From contig NZ_CASFQD010000057.1 of the NCBI RefSeq assembly GCF_949296715.1, positions 74,584-138,583 on the forward strand: 64,000 bases of DNA, in the 5' to 3' direction. The notes beneath the pieces are model-generated. The model was not told the origin of the DNA, searched no databases, and saw only the letters and a program-made list of their open reading frames with translations. Below, in pieces: positions 48,068 through 56,211 of this stretch. The number at the start of each line of letters is the position of its first letter. The stretch's first letter is position 1. The DNA is from an uncultured Alistipes sp. (lineage in GTDB: Bacteria; Bacteroidota; Bacteroidia; Bacteroidales; Rikenellaceae). A program made the translations under genes and the position numbers.

Positions 48068-48415
48068 TTACTCCTCCTGCTGCTTGTTAGAAAGTTTTGC
48101 ACGACGTTTCTCCGAGTATTCCACGGCGTACTTGTCCTGCTTGAAAGTTAAGAAACGGATGATGCGCTCGTCGCGGCGGTACTGCGTCTCGAGCGTGTTT
48201 ACGAGCGAGCCCTCGCCCGTGAACTCCAGGAGGAAGTAGAAACCGGTGGTCTTCTTCTGAATAGGATAGGCGAGCTTGCGAAGGCCCCACGACTCCTTGT
48301 TCACGATCTGACCGCCGTTTTCGGTGATTACACCCTGGAATTTGTCAGCGACCTCCTGTACCTGGGCATCGGACAGCACCGGCGTGACAATGAAAACGGT
48401 TTCGTAATTGTTCAT
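48068..48415 (-). CDS. rpsF: 30S ribosomal protein S6
   Basis: A 115-residue S6: NNYETVFIVTPVLSDAQVQE at the N-terminus, then WGLRKLAYPIQKKTTGFYFL and the R-R-D-E-R-I-I-R-F segment near residue 90. It is the first gene of the operon. The leader carries TATCTTTG at 48455-48462 and a small stem with CCC / GGG around GAAAA preceded by CCG, which might bind the S6-S18 dimer as described for other bacteria; this is tentative. Confidence 0.97.
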   Translation of the reverse strand: MNNYETVFIVTPVLSDAQVQEVADKFQGVITENGGQIVNKESWGLRKLAYPIQKKTTGFYFLLEFTGEGSLVNTLETQYRRDERIIRFLTFKQDKYAVEYSEKRRAKLSNKQQEE

Positions 48416-48454
48416 AATGCTTTTGATTAGTTGTTAATCCCTTTTCGGGACGGC

Positions 48455-48462
48455 AAAGATAC
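48455..48462 (-). promoter_or_regulatory. Putative -7 box of the rpsF operon
   Basis: TATCTTTG on the minus strand, 40 nt before the rpsF ATG. No consensus -33 TTG. Confidence 0.5.
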
Positions 48463-48510
48463 GCATTAAATCGGGAAATGAAAAATTACACACGAAAAAA
48501 ATCGTTCATT

Positions 48511-48543
48511 TTGTGATTCTTGGCTCTTTTTTTACTATCTTTA
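48511..48543 (+). promoter_or_regulatory. Promoter of structured RNA copy A
   Basis: TTG (48511-48513), 22 nt, TATCTTTA (48536-48543). One mismatch to the -7 box and one base long in spacing, but it sits where the RNA alignment to copy B begins. Confidence 0.55.
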
Positions 48544-48550
48544 TCAAACC

Positions 48551-48760
48551 TGTCGACAAGCACGGAAAGTGTAAGTCTGTTTCCCGGGATCGGGATGAAC
48601 GCAGGAAATTCATTTGAATTGGGAGTGGGTATGCATCGTGCCGCGTCGTATCCGTATGCTGTGGATATGGGCGTGGGAGTTGTTGCTTGTTTTTAATTCA
48701 AAGGTATCCTACGACCTATTCCGGTGAAATAAGACTTCGGCACCACGCTTTCTTTTTTTT
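48551..48760 (+). ncRNA. Conserved structured RNA, copy A
   Basis: About 210 nt that aligns end to end with 57339-57538. Shared blocks include CACGGAnAGTGTA at the 5' side, GGAAATTC (48604-48611), TGCCGCGTC followed by TATCC, GTTGTTGCTT (48679-48688), TCCTACGACCT and CACCACGCTTTC. Predicted stems are TATCC / GGATA (48649, 48663), GCGTGG / CCACGC (48671, 48743) and GCAGGA with TCCTAC (one mismatch). It ends in T8 at 48753-48760, 46 nt before the lipoprotein gene. A stand-alone RNA or a 5' leader are both possible. The Bacteroidales-1 Rfam family, described as a promoter-to-terminator RNA of this order, may be the match. Confidence 0.7.
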
Positions 48761-48806
48761 GTATTTAGGTCGCCGGGTGCGGGCGGCTCTGTTAACAACT
48801 GAAATC

Positions 48807-50609
48807 ATGATGAGAAAATTTGCCTTTACGCTATTGGGTGTTATTGCGGGCTTCTTTCTGACCGCCTGTTCGAAGGACGATGCTGGCGGCAGTGAGGACC
48901 CGGAACCAGAACCGGATGTGGAGGAGGTTGTATTGGGGGGCAATACCGTTGAAATCACCGATGGCCTGTTGCAGCATTTGCAATCGGCAGAGGAGGGGGT
49001 ACTGACATTCGACGGTTCCCTGTCCGCAGATGAAGTTCCGCAGGAGGGACAGATACTGTTGTTGAATACGCCTTCCGAGGAGTTCCCATACGGTTTTTTG
49101 GGAAGGGTCGTTGCCGTCGAACAGGATGGCGGGGATTATCGTGTCGAGACGGAGACCGTTCCGTTGGGCGAAGTGTTCGACAAACTGCGGATCAACAAGA
49201 GCATTGATCTTGTGCCGGCCGATGCCGGAACCCGAGTCGATTTCGAGAAGGATGAGGATGGTTTTTACTGTTTCAGTCAGCCTGCCGAGATCAGCCAAGG
49301 GGCGGTGACCGTTTCCGGATCGGTGCTGCTGGGCGTGAAGATGCTTGTGGATGGCGATCTGGACAGATGGAGACAGAAGCATCAGTTCGATATTGCTCTG
49401 CAGATCAAGATTGTCTCGGAGGTCGGTCTCGATGTCGAGTTCGATACCGATGAGGAGGTTCGGATCAAGTTGGGCCCGGCCGTCCATCTTACCCCGTTTG
49501 TCTCGTCGATTGTTATCAATCCCGTTCTGCAACTCTATTTTGTTACGCAGTGCGAAGGCAGTGCGGCATTCCATGCGGGGCACCGTTGCGAGAAGATTAT
49601 ACACTGTCAGGTGCATCTGGATGGGTTGCAGCATACCGGAACTTTGGAAGTTCCCGAAAACGGCGTGAACCAGAGCATGGTGTCGGATATGAATATTTCG
49701 CTTGACGGAGCGTTGTTTCAGGGACTGGCTCCCTCTTTCGAGTTGCAAATGTTCGGGCGCAAGGACCTGATGATCGGCATCGAAACGCAGGTAGGCCGGG
49801 AAGTGAGCGGTCATGTGACGGTCGACCTGCTGGCTGACAACCTGTACGAAGCCTGCAAGGATGTCTGGCTTGCGCAGTGCATGAAGATCAAGACCCTGGC
49901 AAAGGCGTCGGCCCAAATCTTCGGATTCGAACTGGCCTGGGAGCAGTCGTTGGCTCCCGATCTTGCTCTTTTCGAGGAAACTCTCTACCTGTTTCCGGAA
50001 TTCATTAACGATAGGGTTGATGCGGATGCGACGAGCCGGACGGTGCAGGTTGATGTAGGGCGTGATCTGCTCTTCGAATCGGGCGTCGGACTGGCTCTCT
50101 ATGAGGGAGACAAACGGGTGGCGATGACGGAATCTGTGCCGTACTGGTTTGCTGACAATTTCGATAATCCGCTTGAAACCGTTTTTGACGGTTTGTCGGA
50201 AAAGGGGAATTATTCGGTGTGGACCTATGTCAAATGGGACGATCTGTTTATCAAGGCCCAACAGCTCGGAAAACCGTCGATTGTCGGGAAGTGGGGATGC
50301 TATTATTCGAAGTATAAATATAATTATAATGGAGAAATAAAAGAAGAATATGGTGAGTTGAATTCGGATAGTTGGTATTTCACTTTTAATAGCGATTCTA
50401 CAGGAGAAGCAACTGAAAAAGGTGTAACTGAAAAGTTTAAATATTTTCTTGATGATAATTTTTCGAGTAATACGAATTTGAATATCATTAATTCAATGTC
50501 TTATGATGGAGTGTATGAAATATTGGGCTTAACTGACTCTATTTTATATTTGTATTATTGGGATGCAGATTGTGAATATTGGATTGGATTTAAGAGGGTG
50601 AATCAATGA
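48807..50609 (+). CDS. Large lipoprotein of unknown function with an AT-rich C-terminal part
   Basis: A 600-residue lipoprotein: signal MMRKFAFTLLGVIAGFFLTAC, then an acidic Ser/Gly/Glu/Pro spacer typical of surface-exposed Bacteroidota lipoproteins. Residues 40-490 are beta-rich and resemble no family I know; Cys pairs occur near 290. The last 105 residues (GKWGCYYSKYKYNYNGEIKE to the end) look like the lipocalin-like or DUF-type beta sandwich domain that follows such proteins. From about 50290 the DNA turns abruptly AT-rich, with different codon use, so this tail may come from another source. It is preceded by structured RNA copy A. Confidence 0.75.
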   Translation: MMRKFAFTLLGVIAGFFLTACSKDDAGGSEDPEPEPDVEEVVLGGNTVEITDGLLQHLQSAEEGVLTFDGSLSADEVPQEGQILLLNTPSEEFPYGFLGRVVAVEQDGGDYRVETETVPLGEVFDKLRINKSIDLVPADAGTRVDFEKDEDGFYCFSQPAEISQGAVTVSGSVLLGVKMLVDGDLDRWRQKHQFDIALQIKIVSEVGLDVEFDTDEEVRIKLGPAVHLTPFVSSIVINPVLQLYFVTQCEGSAAFHAGHRCEKIIHCQVHLDGLQHTGTLEVPENGVNQSMVSDMNISLDGALFQGLAPSFELQMFGRKDLMIGIETQVGREVSGHVTVDLLADNLYEACKDVWLAQCMKIKTLAKASAQIFGFELAWEQSLAPDLALFEETLYLFPEFINDRVDADATSRTVQVDVGRDLLFESGVGLALYEGDKRVAMTESVPYWFADNFDNPLETVFDGLSEKGNYSVWTYVKWDDLFIKAQQLGKPSIVGKWGCYYSKYKYNYNGEIKEEYGELNSDSWYFTFNSDSTGEATEKGVTEKFKYFLDDNFSSNTNLNIINSMSYDGVYEILGLTDSILYLYYWDADCEYWIGFKRVNQ

Positions 50610-50642
50610 AAATTTAGATAGACATGACATTGCACAACAAAT

Positions 50643-50661
50643 CCCCCGAGCTGATCGGGGG
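50643..50661. terminator. Hairpin between the lipoprotein gene and thiL
   Basis: CCCCCGA (50643-50649) with TCGGGGG (50655-50661), 34 nt after the lipoprotein stop and 18 nt after the thiL stop on the other strand; short T-runs on both sides. Confidence 0.65.
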
Positions 50662-50678
50662 ATTCGTTTTGCGGTGGG

Positions 50679-51713
50679 TTATTTCTCCGGAAAGCCTTGC
50701 GCCTTGAGTTTGATCTCGCCGCCGTCGGGCGTCACGAGGTAGGCGCCCGTCGCCTCGGCCGTGATGTGGCCGATGACGTCGACCAGCCCGAGGCGCATCA
50801 CCTGTTCCTGCATCGCGAGCGGCACGGTGAAGAGCAGTTCGTAGTCCTCGCCGCCGTTCAGGGCCGCAATGACCGGGTCGGTGTGCATCTCCTCGGCCAG
50901 CGCCGTGGTCTGCCGCGCGATGGGGATGCGGTCGAGGTAGATGCGCGCGCCGCACTTCGATGCCTTGCACAGCTGCATCAGGTCGCTCGCCAGGCCGTCC
51001 GTCAGGTCGATCATCGACGTCGGCGTGATCTTCTCCTCGAGGAGCGCCTCGACGATGTCCGTGCGCGGGCGCGGCTTGAGGTACTTTTCCAGCAGGTATT
51101 CGTATCCCTTGAACTGCGGTTCGGGGTTCTTGACGTCGGCGAGCACCCGCTTCTCGCGCTCGAGTAGCTGCAGGCCCATGTAGGCGGCTCCGAGGTTGCC
51201 CGTCAGGCAGATCAGGTCGTGCAGCTGCGCGCCGCCGCGGTAGACGATGCGCTCCTGCGGGGCGTGGCCCAGCGTCGTCACCGTGATGACGAGTCCGGTC
51301 ATCGAAGCCCGCGTGTCGCCGCCCACCAGGTCGATCCCCAGCTCCTTGCAGGCGAAGGCGATTCCTTCGTAGAGGTCCTGCAGCGCCTCGACGGGGATTT
51401 TCGACGAGACACCGAGCGAGACGGTGATCTGCGACGGCGTGGCGTTCATCGCCAGGATGTCGCTCACGCCCGCCGTCACGACCTTGTAGCCGAGGTGGCG
51501 GAGCGGAAAGTAGGTCAGGTCGAAGTCCACGCCCTCGTAGAACGAATCGGTCGTGCAGAGCATCTCTTCGCCCGCGGGCGGGGTGATGACGGCGGCGTCG
51601 TCGCCCACGCCCCGGCGCGTCGAGGCGTTGTGCGGCGTGAAGGGTCCGGTCAGCAGGTCGATCAGCCCGAACTGTCCGAGCGTTGCGATCTCGGTGCGTT
51701 TTTTCTGCTCCAT
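50679..51713 (-). CDS. thiL: Thiamine-monophosphate kinase
   Basis: ThiL phosphorylates thiamine monophosphate to the active diphosphate. The 344-residue protein has the AIRS-like fold with GVGDDAAVITPPAGEEMLCT, TDSFYEGVDFDLTYFPLRHL, GVSDILAMNATPSQITVSLG, the ATP/metal segment LGIDLVGGDTRASMTGLVIT, and SMIDLTDGLASDLMQLCKAS. Start at ATG 51713 (MEQKKRTEIATLG). It is divergent from adk with clear facing promoters. Confidence 0.96.
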   Translation of the reverse strand: MEQKKRTEIATLGQFGLIDLLTGPFTPHNASTRRGVGDDAAVITPPAGEEMLCTTDSFYEGVDFDLTYFPLRHLGYKVVTAGVSDILAMNATPSQITVSLGVSSKIPVEALQDLYEGIAFACKELGIDLVGGDTRASMTGLVITVTTLGHAPQERIVYRGGAQLHDLICLTGNLGAAYMGLQLLEREKRVLADVKNPEPQFKGYEYLLEKYLKPRPRTDIVEALLEEKITPTSMIDLTDGLASDLMQLCKASKCGARIYLDRIPIARQTTALAEEMHTDPVIAALNGGEDYELLFTVPLAMQEQVMRLGLVDVIGHITAEATGAYLVTPDGGEIKLKAQGFPEK

Positions 51714-51730
51714 GGATAATAAACTTTTTA

Positions 51731-51761
51731 CAAAACTAACGATTCTTTGCCGTTTCCACAA
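51731..51761 (-). promoter_or_regulatory. Promoter of thiL
   Basis: On the minus strand TTG (51759-51761), 20 nt, TAGTTTTG (51731-51738), 18 nt before the ATG. Confidence 0.78.
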
Positions 51762-51778
51762 AAAATAACGTATTTTTG
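51747..51778 (+). promoter_or_regulatory. Promoter of adk
   Basis: TTG (51747-51749), 21 nt, TATTTTTG (51771-51778), 30 nt before the ATG. It overlaps the thiL promoter face to face, so the two may compete. Confidence 0.78.
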
Positions 51779-51807
51779 TCCGTTCAATCAAAAATACGGA
51801 TTCAGAT

Positions 51808-52383
51808 ATGATAAACATCGTCTTATTCGGCGCCCCGGGTTGTGGCAAAGGCACGCAGGCCCAGCGTCTGAAGGAGCGCTACGGCATCGACCACGTCTCG
51901 ACGGGCGAGGTGATCCGCGGCGAGATCCGCCGCGGCACGGAGCTGGGACGGAGCATGGAGTCCTACATCGCCCAGGGCAAGCTGGCCCCCGACGAGATCG
52001 TCATCGGCATGATTGCCAACTACGTGGCCGAGCACCTCGACGCGAAGGGGTGCATCTTCGACGGCTTCCCCCGCACGACGGTCCAGGCCGAGGAGTTCGA
52101 CAAAATCCTTGCAAAACACGGGCTGAAGGTCGACATCATGGTCGACATTCACGTTCCGGAGGAGGAGCTGGTGCGCCGCATTCTGCTGCGCGGCAAGGAG
52201 TCGGGCCGTGCGGACGATGCGTCGGAGGAGGTGATCCGCGACCGGCTGAAGGTCTATCACGATCAGACGGCCGTCGTGTCGGATTTCTATGCCGCGCAGG
52301 GCAAGTATGCCTCGGTGGACGGCATCGGCTCGATCGACGAGGTCTTCGACCGGATTGCCGGCATCGTCGACAACGTGAAATAA
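51808..52383 (+). CDS. adk: Adenylate kinase
   Basis: Adk converts ATP and AMP to two ADP. The 191-residue protein begins MINIVLFGAPGCGKGTQAQR with the P-loop, then GIDHVSTGEVIRGEIRRGTE in the AMP-binding part and GCIFDGFPRTTVQAEEFDKI with the conserved D-G-F-P-R. The LID is short (LLRGKESGRADDASEEVI with the conserved Arg/Asp), so it is a short-lid form without zinc. A GC-rich terminator follows at 52444. Confidence 0.97.
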   Translation: MINIVLFGAPGCGKGTQAQRLKERYGIDHVSTGEVIRGEIRRGTELGRSMESYIAQGKLAPDEIVIGMIANYVAEHLDAKGCIFDGFPRTTVQAEEFDKILAKHGLKVDIMVDIHVPEEELVRRILLRGKESGRADDASEEVIRDRLKVYHDQTAVVSDFYAAQGKYASVDGIGSIDEVFDRIAGIVDNVK

Positions 52384-52443
52384 TTGCGCCTTCCGGTGTG
52401 CGGCGGTCCCGATCGGGCTGCCGACAGTTTGGATGCGTCCTTG

Positions 52444-52477
52444 CGGCGTCCGCCTCTTCGGCGGGCGCCGCCTTTTT
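52444..52477 (+). terminator. Intrinsic terminator of adk
   Basis: GGCGTCCGCC and GGCGGGCGCC around TCTTC (one wobble pair), then GCC and T6. Confidence 0.88.
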
Positions 52478-52483
52478 TGGAAG

Positions 52484-52511
52484 GTAAAAAGTAAAAAGTA
52501 AAAGGTGGAAG
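52484..52511. repeat. Heptamer tandem repeat downstream of adk
   Basis: Units GTAAAAA, GTAAAAA, GTAAAAG, GTGGAAG. Read on the other strand they are the same type as the TTTTACC / TTTCACC units at 21714. Confidence 0.85.
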
Positions 52512-52542
52512 GCGGGAGGAGGGGTCGGTGCGGCGGTGCGGA

Positions 52543-52577
52543 CAAAAAAAAGACGCCCACCGTATGGATGGACGTCT
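52543..52577 (-). terminator. Terminator of rpsT
   Basis: AAGACG / CGTCTT with inner CCA / TGG; the A-run at 52543-52551 gives the T-tract on the minus strand. It is 24 nt after the rpsT stop. Confidence 0.82.
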
Positions 52578-52600
52578 TCGTGCTTTCGCTCGGATTCCGA

Positions 52601-52852
52601 TTACAGGGCGTTGACGTGGAACTGGATGGCGCTCTTGAGGTTCGCAGCCTTGTTCTTGTGCATGATGTTGTGCTTCGAGAGCTTGTCGAGCATCGCCGTA
52701 ACCTTCGGGAGCAGTGCCTCGGCGGCGCTCTTCTCGGTGGTTGCACGCAGCGCCTTCACGGCATTGCGGGCCGTCTTGTGGAACAGACGGTTGTGCGCAC
52801 GCTTCTTCAGCGTCTGACGAATCCGTTTCTTCGATGACTTATGGTTTGCCAT
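52601..52852 (-). CDS. rpsT: 30S ribosomal protein S20
   Basis: An 83-residue, highly basic helical protein matching S20: MANHKSSKKRIRQTLKKRAH at the N-terminus, then LFHKTARNAVKALRATTEKS and KLSKHNIMHKNKAANLKSAI. It binds 16S rRNA. It stands alone between a terminator and a 265-base region (52853-53117) in which I find no gene; only short AT-rich T/A runs before rpsT that may be its promoter. Confidence 0.97.
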   Translation of the reverse strand: MANHKSSKKRIRQTLKKRAHNRLFHKTARNAVKALRATTEKSAAEALLPKVTAMLDKLSKHNIMHKNKAANLKSAIQFHVNAL

Positions 52853-53117
52853 AATTCGTGTGTTTTTATTTTTTTACTTTTTCAGTTGCCTGTTCTCAAA
52901 ACGGCCGTAGCCGCCGGCGGATAGACCCTCGGGTCCGCTCCTGGTTTGTTGTTCACCCGTCGGAGTCGGGGCGATTCCTTTCGGGTTGCGTGCGGGCTGC
53001 TTCTGCGGTCTCGGATTCCGGGCTGCCTGCGCCTCCCGTGCCATCCTTGCCTCCGTCGCATCCTCGCTTTCGCCATTCCGGGCTGCACCTCTCATGCTGC
53101 CCCTCCTCCGTCGTTTG

Positions 53118-53189
53118 TAGCCCATAGCAGAATCGAACTGCTCTTTCAAGAATGAAAATCTTGCGTCCTAACCGATAGACGAATGGGCC
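53118..53189 (-). tRNA. tRNA-Glu (UUC)
   Basis: Cloverleaf of 72 nt. Acceptor GGCCCAT / ATGGGCT, anticodon stem CAAGA / TCTTG with loop TTTTCAT (anticodon UUC), and T arm GCAG-TTCGATT-CTGC. CCA is not encoded, so the 3' end needs RNase Z (rnz is in the window) and CCA addition. A consensus promoter is at 53232-53261. Confidence 0.95.
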
Positions 53190-53231
53190 TCTACCACTAT
53201 CGCAGACCCCGATGGGACTGCTTTAGCGGTG

Positions 53232-53261
53232 CAAAGGTAAATAAAAAAAGCAGTTGTGCAA
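53232..53261 (-). promoter_or_regulatory. Promoter of tRNA-Glu
   Basis: On the minus strand TTG (53259-53261), 19 nt, TACCTTTG (53232-53239), 43 nt before the tRNA 5' end. Confidence 0.8.
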
Positions 53262-53289
53262 AAAAATATGCGGAAAAAAGTGGCGCCGG

Positions 53290-54054
53290 TCAATTTTTGG
53301 TCAGCCGAACCGTCTGTGTCGCAGCGTCGAAGACGATGCCGCCGCCCGTGAATAGCCGTTCGATGTGGCCGCTTGCGGCCATTTTGGCAGCCGGCAGGCA
53401 GTGCAGCTGCGGCGTGTCGATCAGCGCCACGGTGTCGCAGAGCGTGAGGGCCACGTCCAGGTCGTGCGTCGAAAAGAGGATGCACTTGCCCTCGTCGTGC
53501 GCCAGGCGGCGCAGCAGCAGCGCCAGCTCGTAGCGGTTCGGCAGGTCGAGGAAGGCCGTGGGCTCGTCGAGCAGCATGACGGGGGTGTCCTGCGCGAGGG
53601 CCCGGGCAATCATCACGCGCTGGCACTCGCCGTCCGACATGCGGTCCATCGTCTTGCGGGCGAAGGCCTCCATGCCCACGAGCGCGAGGGCGCGTTCGAC
53701 GACGGCCCGGTCGGTCTCCTGCATGCGGCCGATCCAGTTGGTGTAGGGGGCGCGGCCCAGCGCCACGACATCCTCGCAGGGGAGGTTGGTGATGCGGACC
53801 TTGTCCGTGGTGACGAAGGCCACGGTCTCGGCCCGCTGGCGCGGCGTGAGCTGGTCGAGCGGCCGTCCGCACAGCTCGATGCGCCCTCCGGCGGCGGGTG
53901 CGAGCCCCGCGACGGCCCGCAGCAGGGTGCTCTTGCCCGTGCCGTTGCGGCCGATGAGGGCCGTGAGGGTTCCCGGGGCAAGCGTGGCGCAGGCGTCGGT
54001 GAGCAGCGTGCGGCTGCCGTAGGCGAGGCGGATATGGTCCAGAAGGATGCTCAT
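53290..54054 (-). CDS. ABC importer ATP-binding protein (FecE/HmuV-like)
   Basis: A 254-residue ATPase. Walker A GRNGTGKSTLLRAV, signature MSDGECQRVMIARAL and Walker B VMLLDEPTAFLDLPNRYELA are intact, and a Q-loop/switch His follow the family pattern (CILFSTHDLDVA). It energises uptake of a siderophore, haem or corrinoid through the adjacent permease. It begins 3 nt after the permease stop and ends the three-gene operon; its C-terminus is close to the tRNA-Glu promoter. Confidence 0.94.
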   Translation of the reverse strand: MSILLDHIRLAYGSRTLLTDACATLAPGTLTALIGRNGTGKSTLLRAVAGLAPAAGGRIELCGRPLDQLTPRQRAETVAFVTTDKVRITNLPCEDVVALGRAPYTNWIGRMQETDRAVVERALALVGMEAFARKTMDRMSDGECQRVMIARALAQDTPVMLLDEPTAFLDLPNRYELALLLRRLAHDEGKCILFSTHDLDVALTLCDTVALIDTPQLHCLPAAKMAASGHIERLFTGGGIVFDAATQTVRLTKN

Positions 54055-54057
54055 GGC

Positions 54058-55059
54058 TTAGAAGAGGTTGCGGTTGCGGACGACGACGAGGATCACCACC
54101 GGGATGCCCATCAGGGCGGTGATGGTGTTGATCGGCAGGGCGAGGCTCTTCGAGATGAGGTCGCAGACGAGCAGCAGCGCGGCGCCCGTGAGCACCGATC
54201 CCGGAAGGAGGATGCGGTGGTCGGCCGACACGAAGAGCATGCGCGCGAGGTGGGGTACGGCCAGCCCGATGAAGCCCACGGGGCCGCAGAAGGCCGTGAC
54301 GGTGCCTGCCAGCAGCACCGTGGAGAGGAAGAGCAGCGAGCGCGTGCGCTGGATGTCGAGCCCCATCGTGCGGGCGTAGTTCTCGCCCAGCAGCAGCAGG
54401 TTCAGCGGCTTGATGACCGCCACGGAGATCACCAGCCCCGCGGCGACGGCCGGGAGCATGAGCGCCAGCTGGGCGGAGGTGACGTCGCCGAGCGAGCCCA
54501 TCGTCCAGACGACGAACGACTTGAGGGCCGCCTCGCTCGAGAGGTACTGCAGCACCTCGACCACCGAGCTGACGCCCGAACCGAACATCATGCCGAGGAT
54601 CAGGATGACCATGATGTCCTTGATGCAGCGGCTGACGGCCATGACGATCAGCAGCACGAGGGCTGCGCCGAGCCATGCCGCGCCGGCGATGCCGAGCGAC
54701 TGGACGAACGAGTGGCCCGAGATGCCGAGCAGCGGGGCCCCGAGCAGGAAGAGCGCGACGCCCAGTCCGGCGCCGGAGCTGATGCCGAGGACGTAGGGCC
54801 CGGCCAGCGGGTTGCGGAAGAGCGTCTGCATCTGGAGTCCGCTGGCGGCGAGGGCCGCGCCGGCCGTGAGGGCCGTGACGGCCTTGAGCAGACGGAACTT
54901 CAGGACGATGGTGCGGGTCGTGTCGTCGCAGACACCGCCCGTCAGCGCCGCCCACACGTCGCGCAGCGGCACGGCGACCGACCCGAAGGCGAGGTCGGCG
55001 ACGAAGAGCCCGGCAGTCAGCAGCGCGAGCAGCAGGAAGAGCAGCGCGTGGCGGGACAT
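54058..55059 (-). CDS. ABC importer permease (FecCD/BtuC family)
   Basis: A 333-residue inner-membrane protein with about ten helices. The family motifs are VAVPLRDVWAALTGG-like segment after helix 1, LLKAVTALTAGAALAASGLQ and MQTLFRNPLAGPYVLGISSG (the cytoplasmic EAA-type loop region), and PVGFIGLAVPHLARMLFVSA. It forms the translocation path for iron-chelate or vitamin B12-type substrates. It starts 3 nt after the binding-protein stop. Confidence 0.94.
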   Translation of the reverse strand: MSRHALLFLLLALLTAGLFVADLAFGSVAVPLRDVWAALTGGVCDDTTRTIVLKFRLLKAVTALTAGAALAASGLQMQTLFRNPLAGPYVLGISSGAGLGVALFLLGAPLLGISGHSFVQSLGIAGAAWLGAALVLLIVMAVSRCIKDIMVILILGMMFGSGVSSVVEVLQYLSSEAALKSFVVWTMGSLGDVTSAQLALMLPAVAAGLVISVAVIKPLNLLLLGENYARTMGLDIQRTRSLLFLSTVLLAGTVTAFCGPVGFIGLAVPHLARMLFVSADHRILLPGSVLTGAALLLVCDLISKSLALPINTITALMGIPVVILVVVRNRNLF

Positions 55060-55062
55060 GGT

Positions 55063-56211
55063 CTATTCGAGTCTTTTGTAGTAACAGCAGCGCGAATCGG
55101 CTGTGCCGTCGTCGTGCAGCAGGGCGATGAGGTCCGCGAGCACCCGGTCGGGCCGCACGACGCCCGACTCCCAGAAGTCGGAGCCGTCGGCGGGTGTCTG
55201 GCGGCGGTTGTTGTTCCACACGCGGCGGTTGCGCACGGCGGGCACCGCGGCGAAGCGGGGATTCTGGGCCGTCAGCTCGCCGAGCGTGTTGCAGGCCCCG
55301 ACGTTGAGCCAGACGTCGGCGTCGTTGGCCAGCAGGTAGGCCTCCTCGGCGTCGACGGCCACCGAGCTCGACGAGTCGTTCTGCGTGTAGACATACTCGC
55401 CGCCGGCATCCTCGATCAGGCGGATCATGTAGCTGCGCGACGAGGGCATGAACCACGTGTCGCGGTAGGGGGTGTTGAGCATGACGCGCGGGCGGGCGGC
55501 CGTGGTGTCGACCTGCGCGCGCAGCGCCTCGTAGCGTGTCGCAATCTGCTGCAGGGTGTCGGCGCCCGCGTCGCGGCGGTCGCAGAGCTCGGCGGCGAGC
55601 ATCAGCCACTCGGCCTTGCCCAGCGGCGACTCCTCCACGTAGTCACCTACATATATATAAGGAATACCCAGCTCGCGGAGCTTGCCCGTGACGATCGTGT
55701 TTTCGCCCGCGATGCCGTAGAGCAGCACGAGGTCGGGCCGCATGGCGGCCAGCAGCTCGAAGTCGAGGTTCGTGTCGTAGCCCACGTCGCGGACCGTGCC
55801 CGCGGCGCGGCGGGCCTGGATGTCGGTGCTCGAGAGGTAGTCGATGCCCGAGACGCCCGCGATGCGGCCAGCCTCACCGAGTGCATCGAACATCGCCACG
55901 TGGCTCGACGACATGCAGACGACGCGGCTGACGGGGGCATGGACGGCCGTGCCGTCGAATCCCGCGGGGGCCTCGTCTTCGCCGCGCAGCACGAGCAGGT
56001 GCTGTGCGACCTGCGTGGCTCCCTGCCAGGGGTTGCGCACGGTAACGAGCGAGCTTGTCCCGTGCTCCGTGCCGCGGATGTCGAATCCCGCGGCGTAGCG
56101 GGGCGTGTAGAGCTCCACGGTGAAATCATCGGGCGTGCGGGCTCCGGAGGAGCCGCAGGCGACGGCCAGAAGGGCTGTGAGCCCGGCCAGAAGGGGGTAA
56201 AAAAGTCTCAT
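55063..56211 (-). CDS. ABC importer substrate-binding lipoprotein
   Basis: A 382-residue lipoprotein (signal MRLFYPLLAGLTALLAVAC) of the FepB/BtuF type. Typical points are RVVCMSSSHVAMFDALGEAG at the start of the first lobe, then AMRPDLVLLYGIAGENTIVT, and VWLNVGACNTLGELTAQNPR with NNRRQTPADGSDFWESGVVR in the second. It captures the ligand and delivers it to the permease. The ligand is unknown; haem, siderophore or corrinoid are all possible. ATG 56211 lies 7 nt behind a TATTTTTG box (56218-56225). A TTG start at 56220 is less likely. First gene of the operon. Confidence 0.92.
   Translation of the reverse strand: MRLFYPLLAGLTALLAVACGSSGARTPDDFTVELYTPRYAAGFDIRGTEHGTSSLVTVRNPWQGATQVAQHLLVLRGEDEAPAGFDGTAVHAPVSRVVCMSSSHVAMFDALGEAGRIAGVSGIDYLSSTDIQARRAAGTVRDVGYDTNLDFELLAAMRPDLVLLYGIAGENTIVTGKLRELGIPYIYVGDYVEESPLGKAEWLMLAAELCDRRDAGADTLQQIATRYEALRAQVDTTAARPRVMLNTPYRDTWFMPSSRSYMIRLIEDAGGEYVYTQNDSSSSVAVDAEEAYLLANDADVWLNVGACNTLGELTAQNPRFAAVPAVRNRRVWNNNRRQTPADGSDFWESGVVRPDRVLADLIALLHDDGTADSRCCYYKRLE

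Noticed and set aside
48831..50261. 476-codon frame opposite the large lipoprotein gene
   Set aside because: The + strand frame has a lipobox and longer span; the antisense product has no signal or domain.
52853..53117. ORFs on both strands between rpsT and tRNA-Glu
   Set aside because: The predicted products are low-complexity and the region looks like a spacer; no promoter or motif supports a gene.
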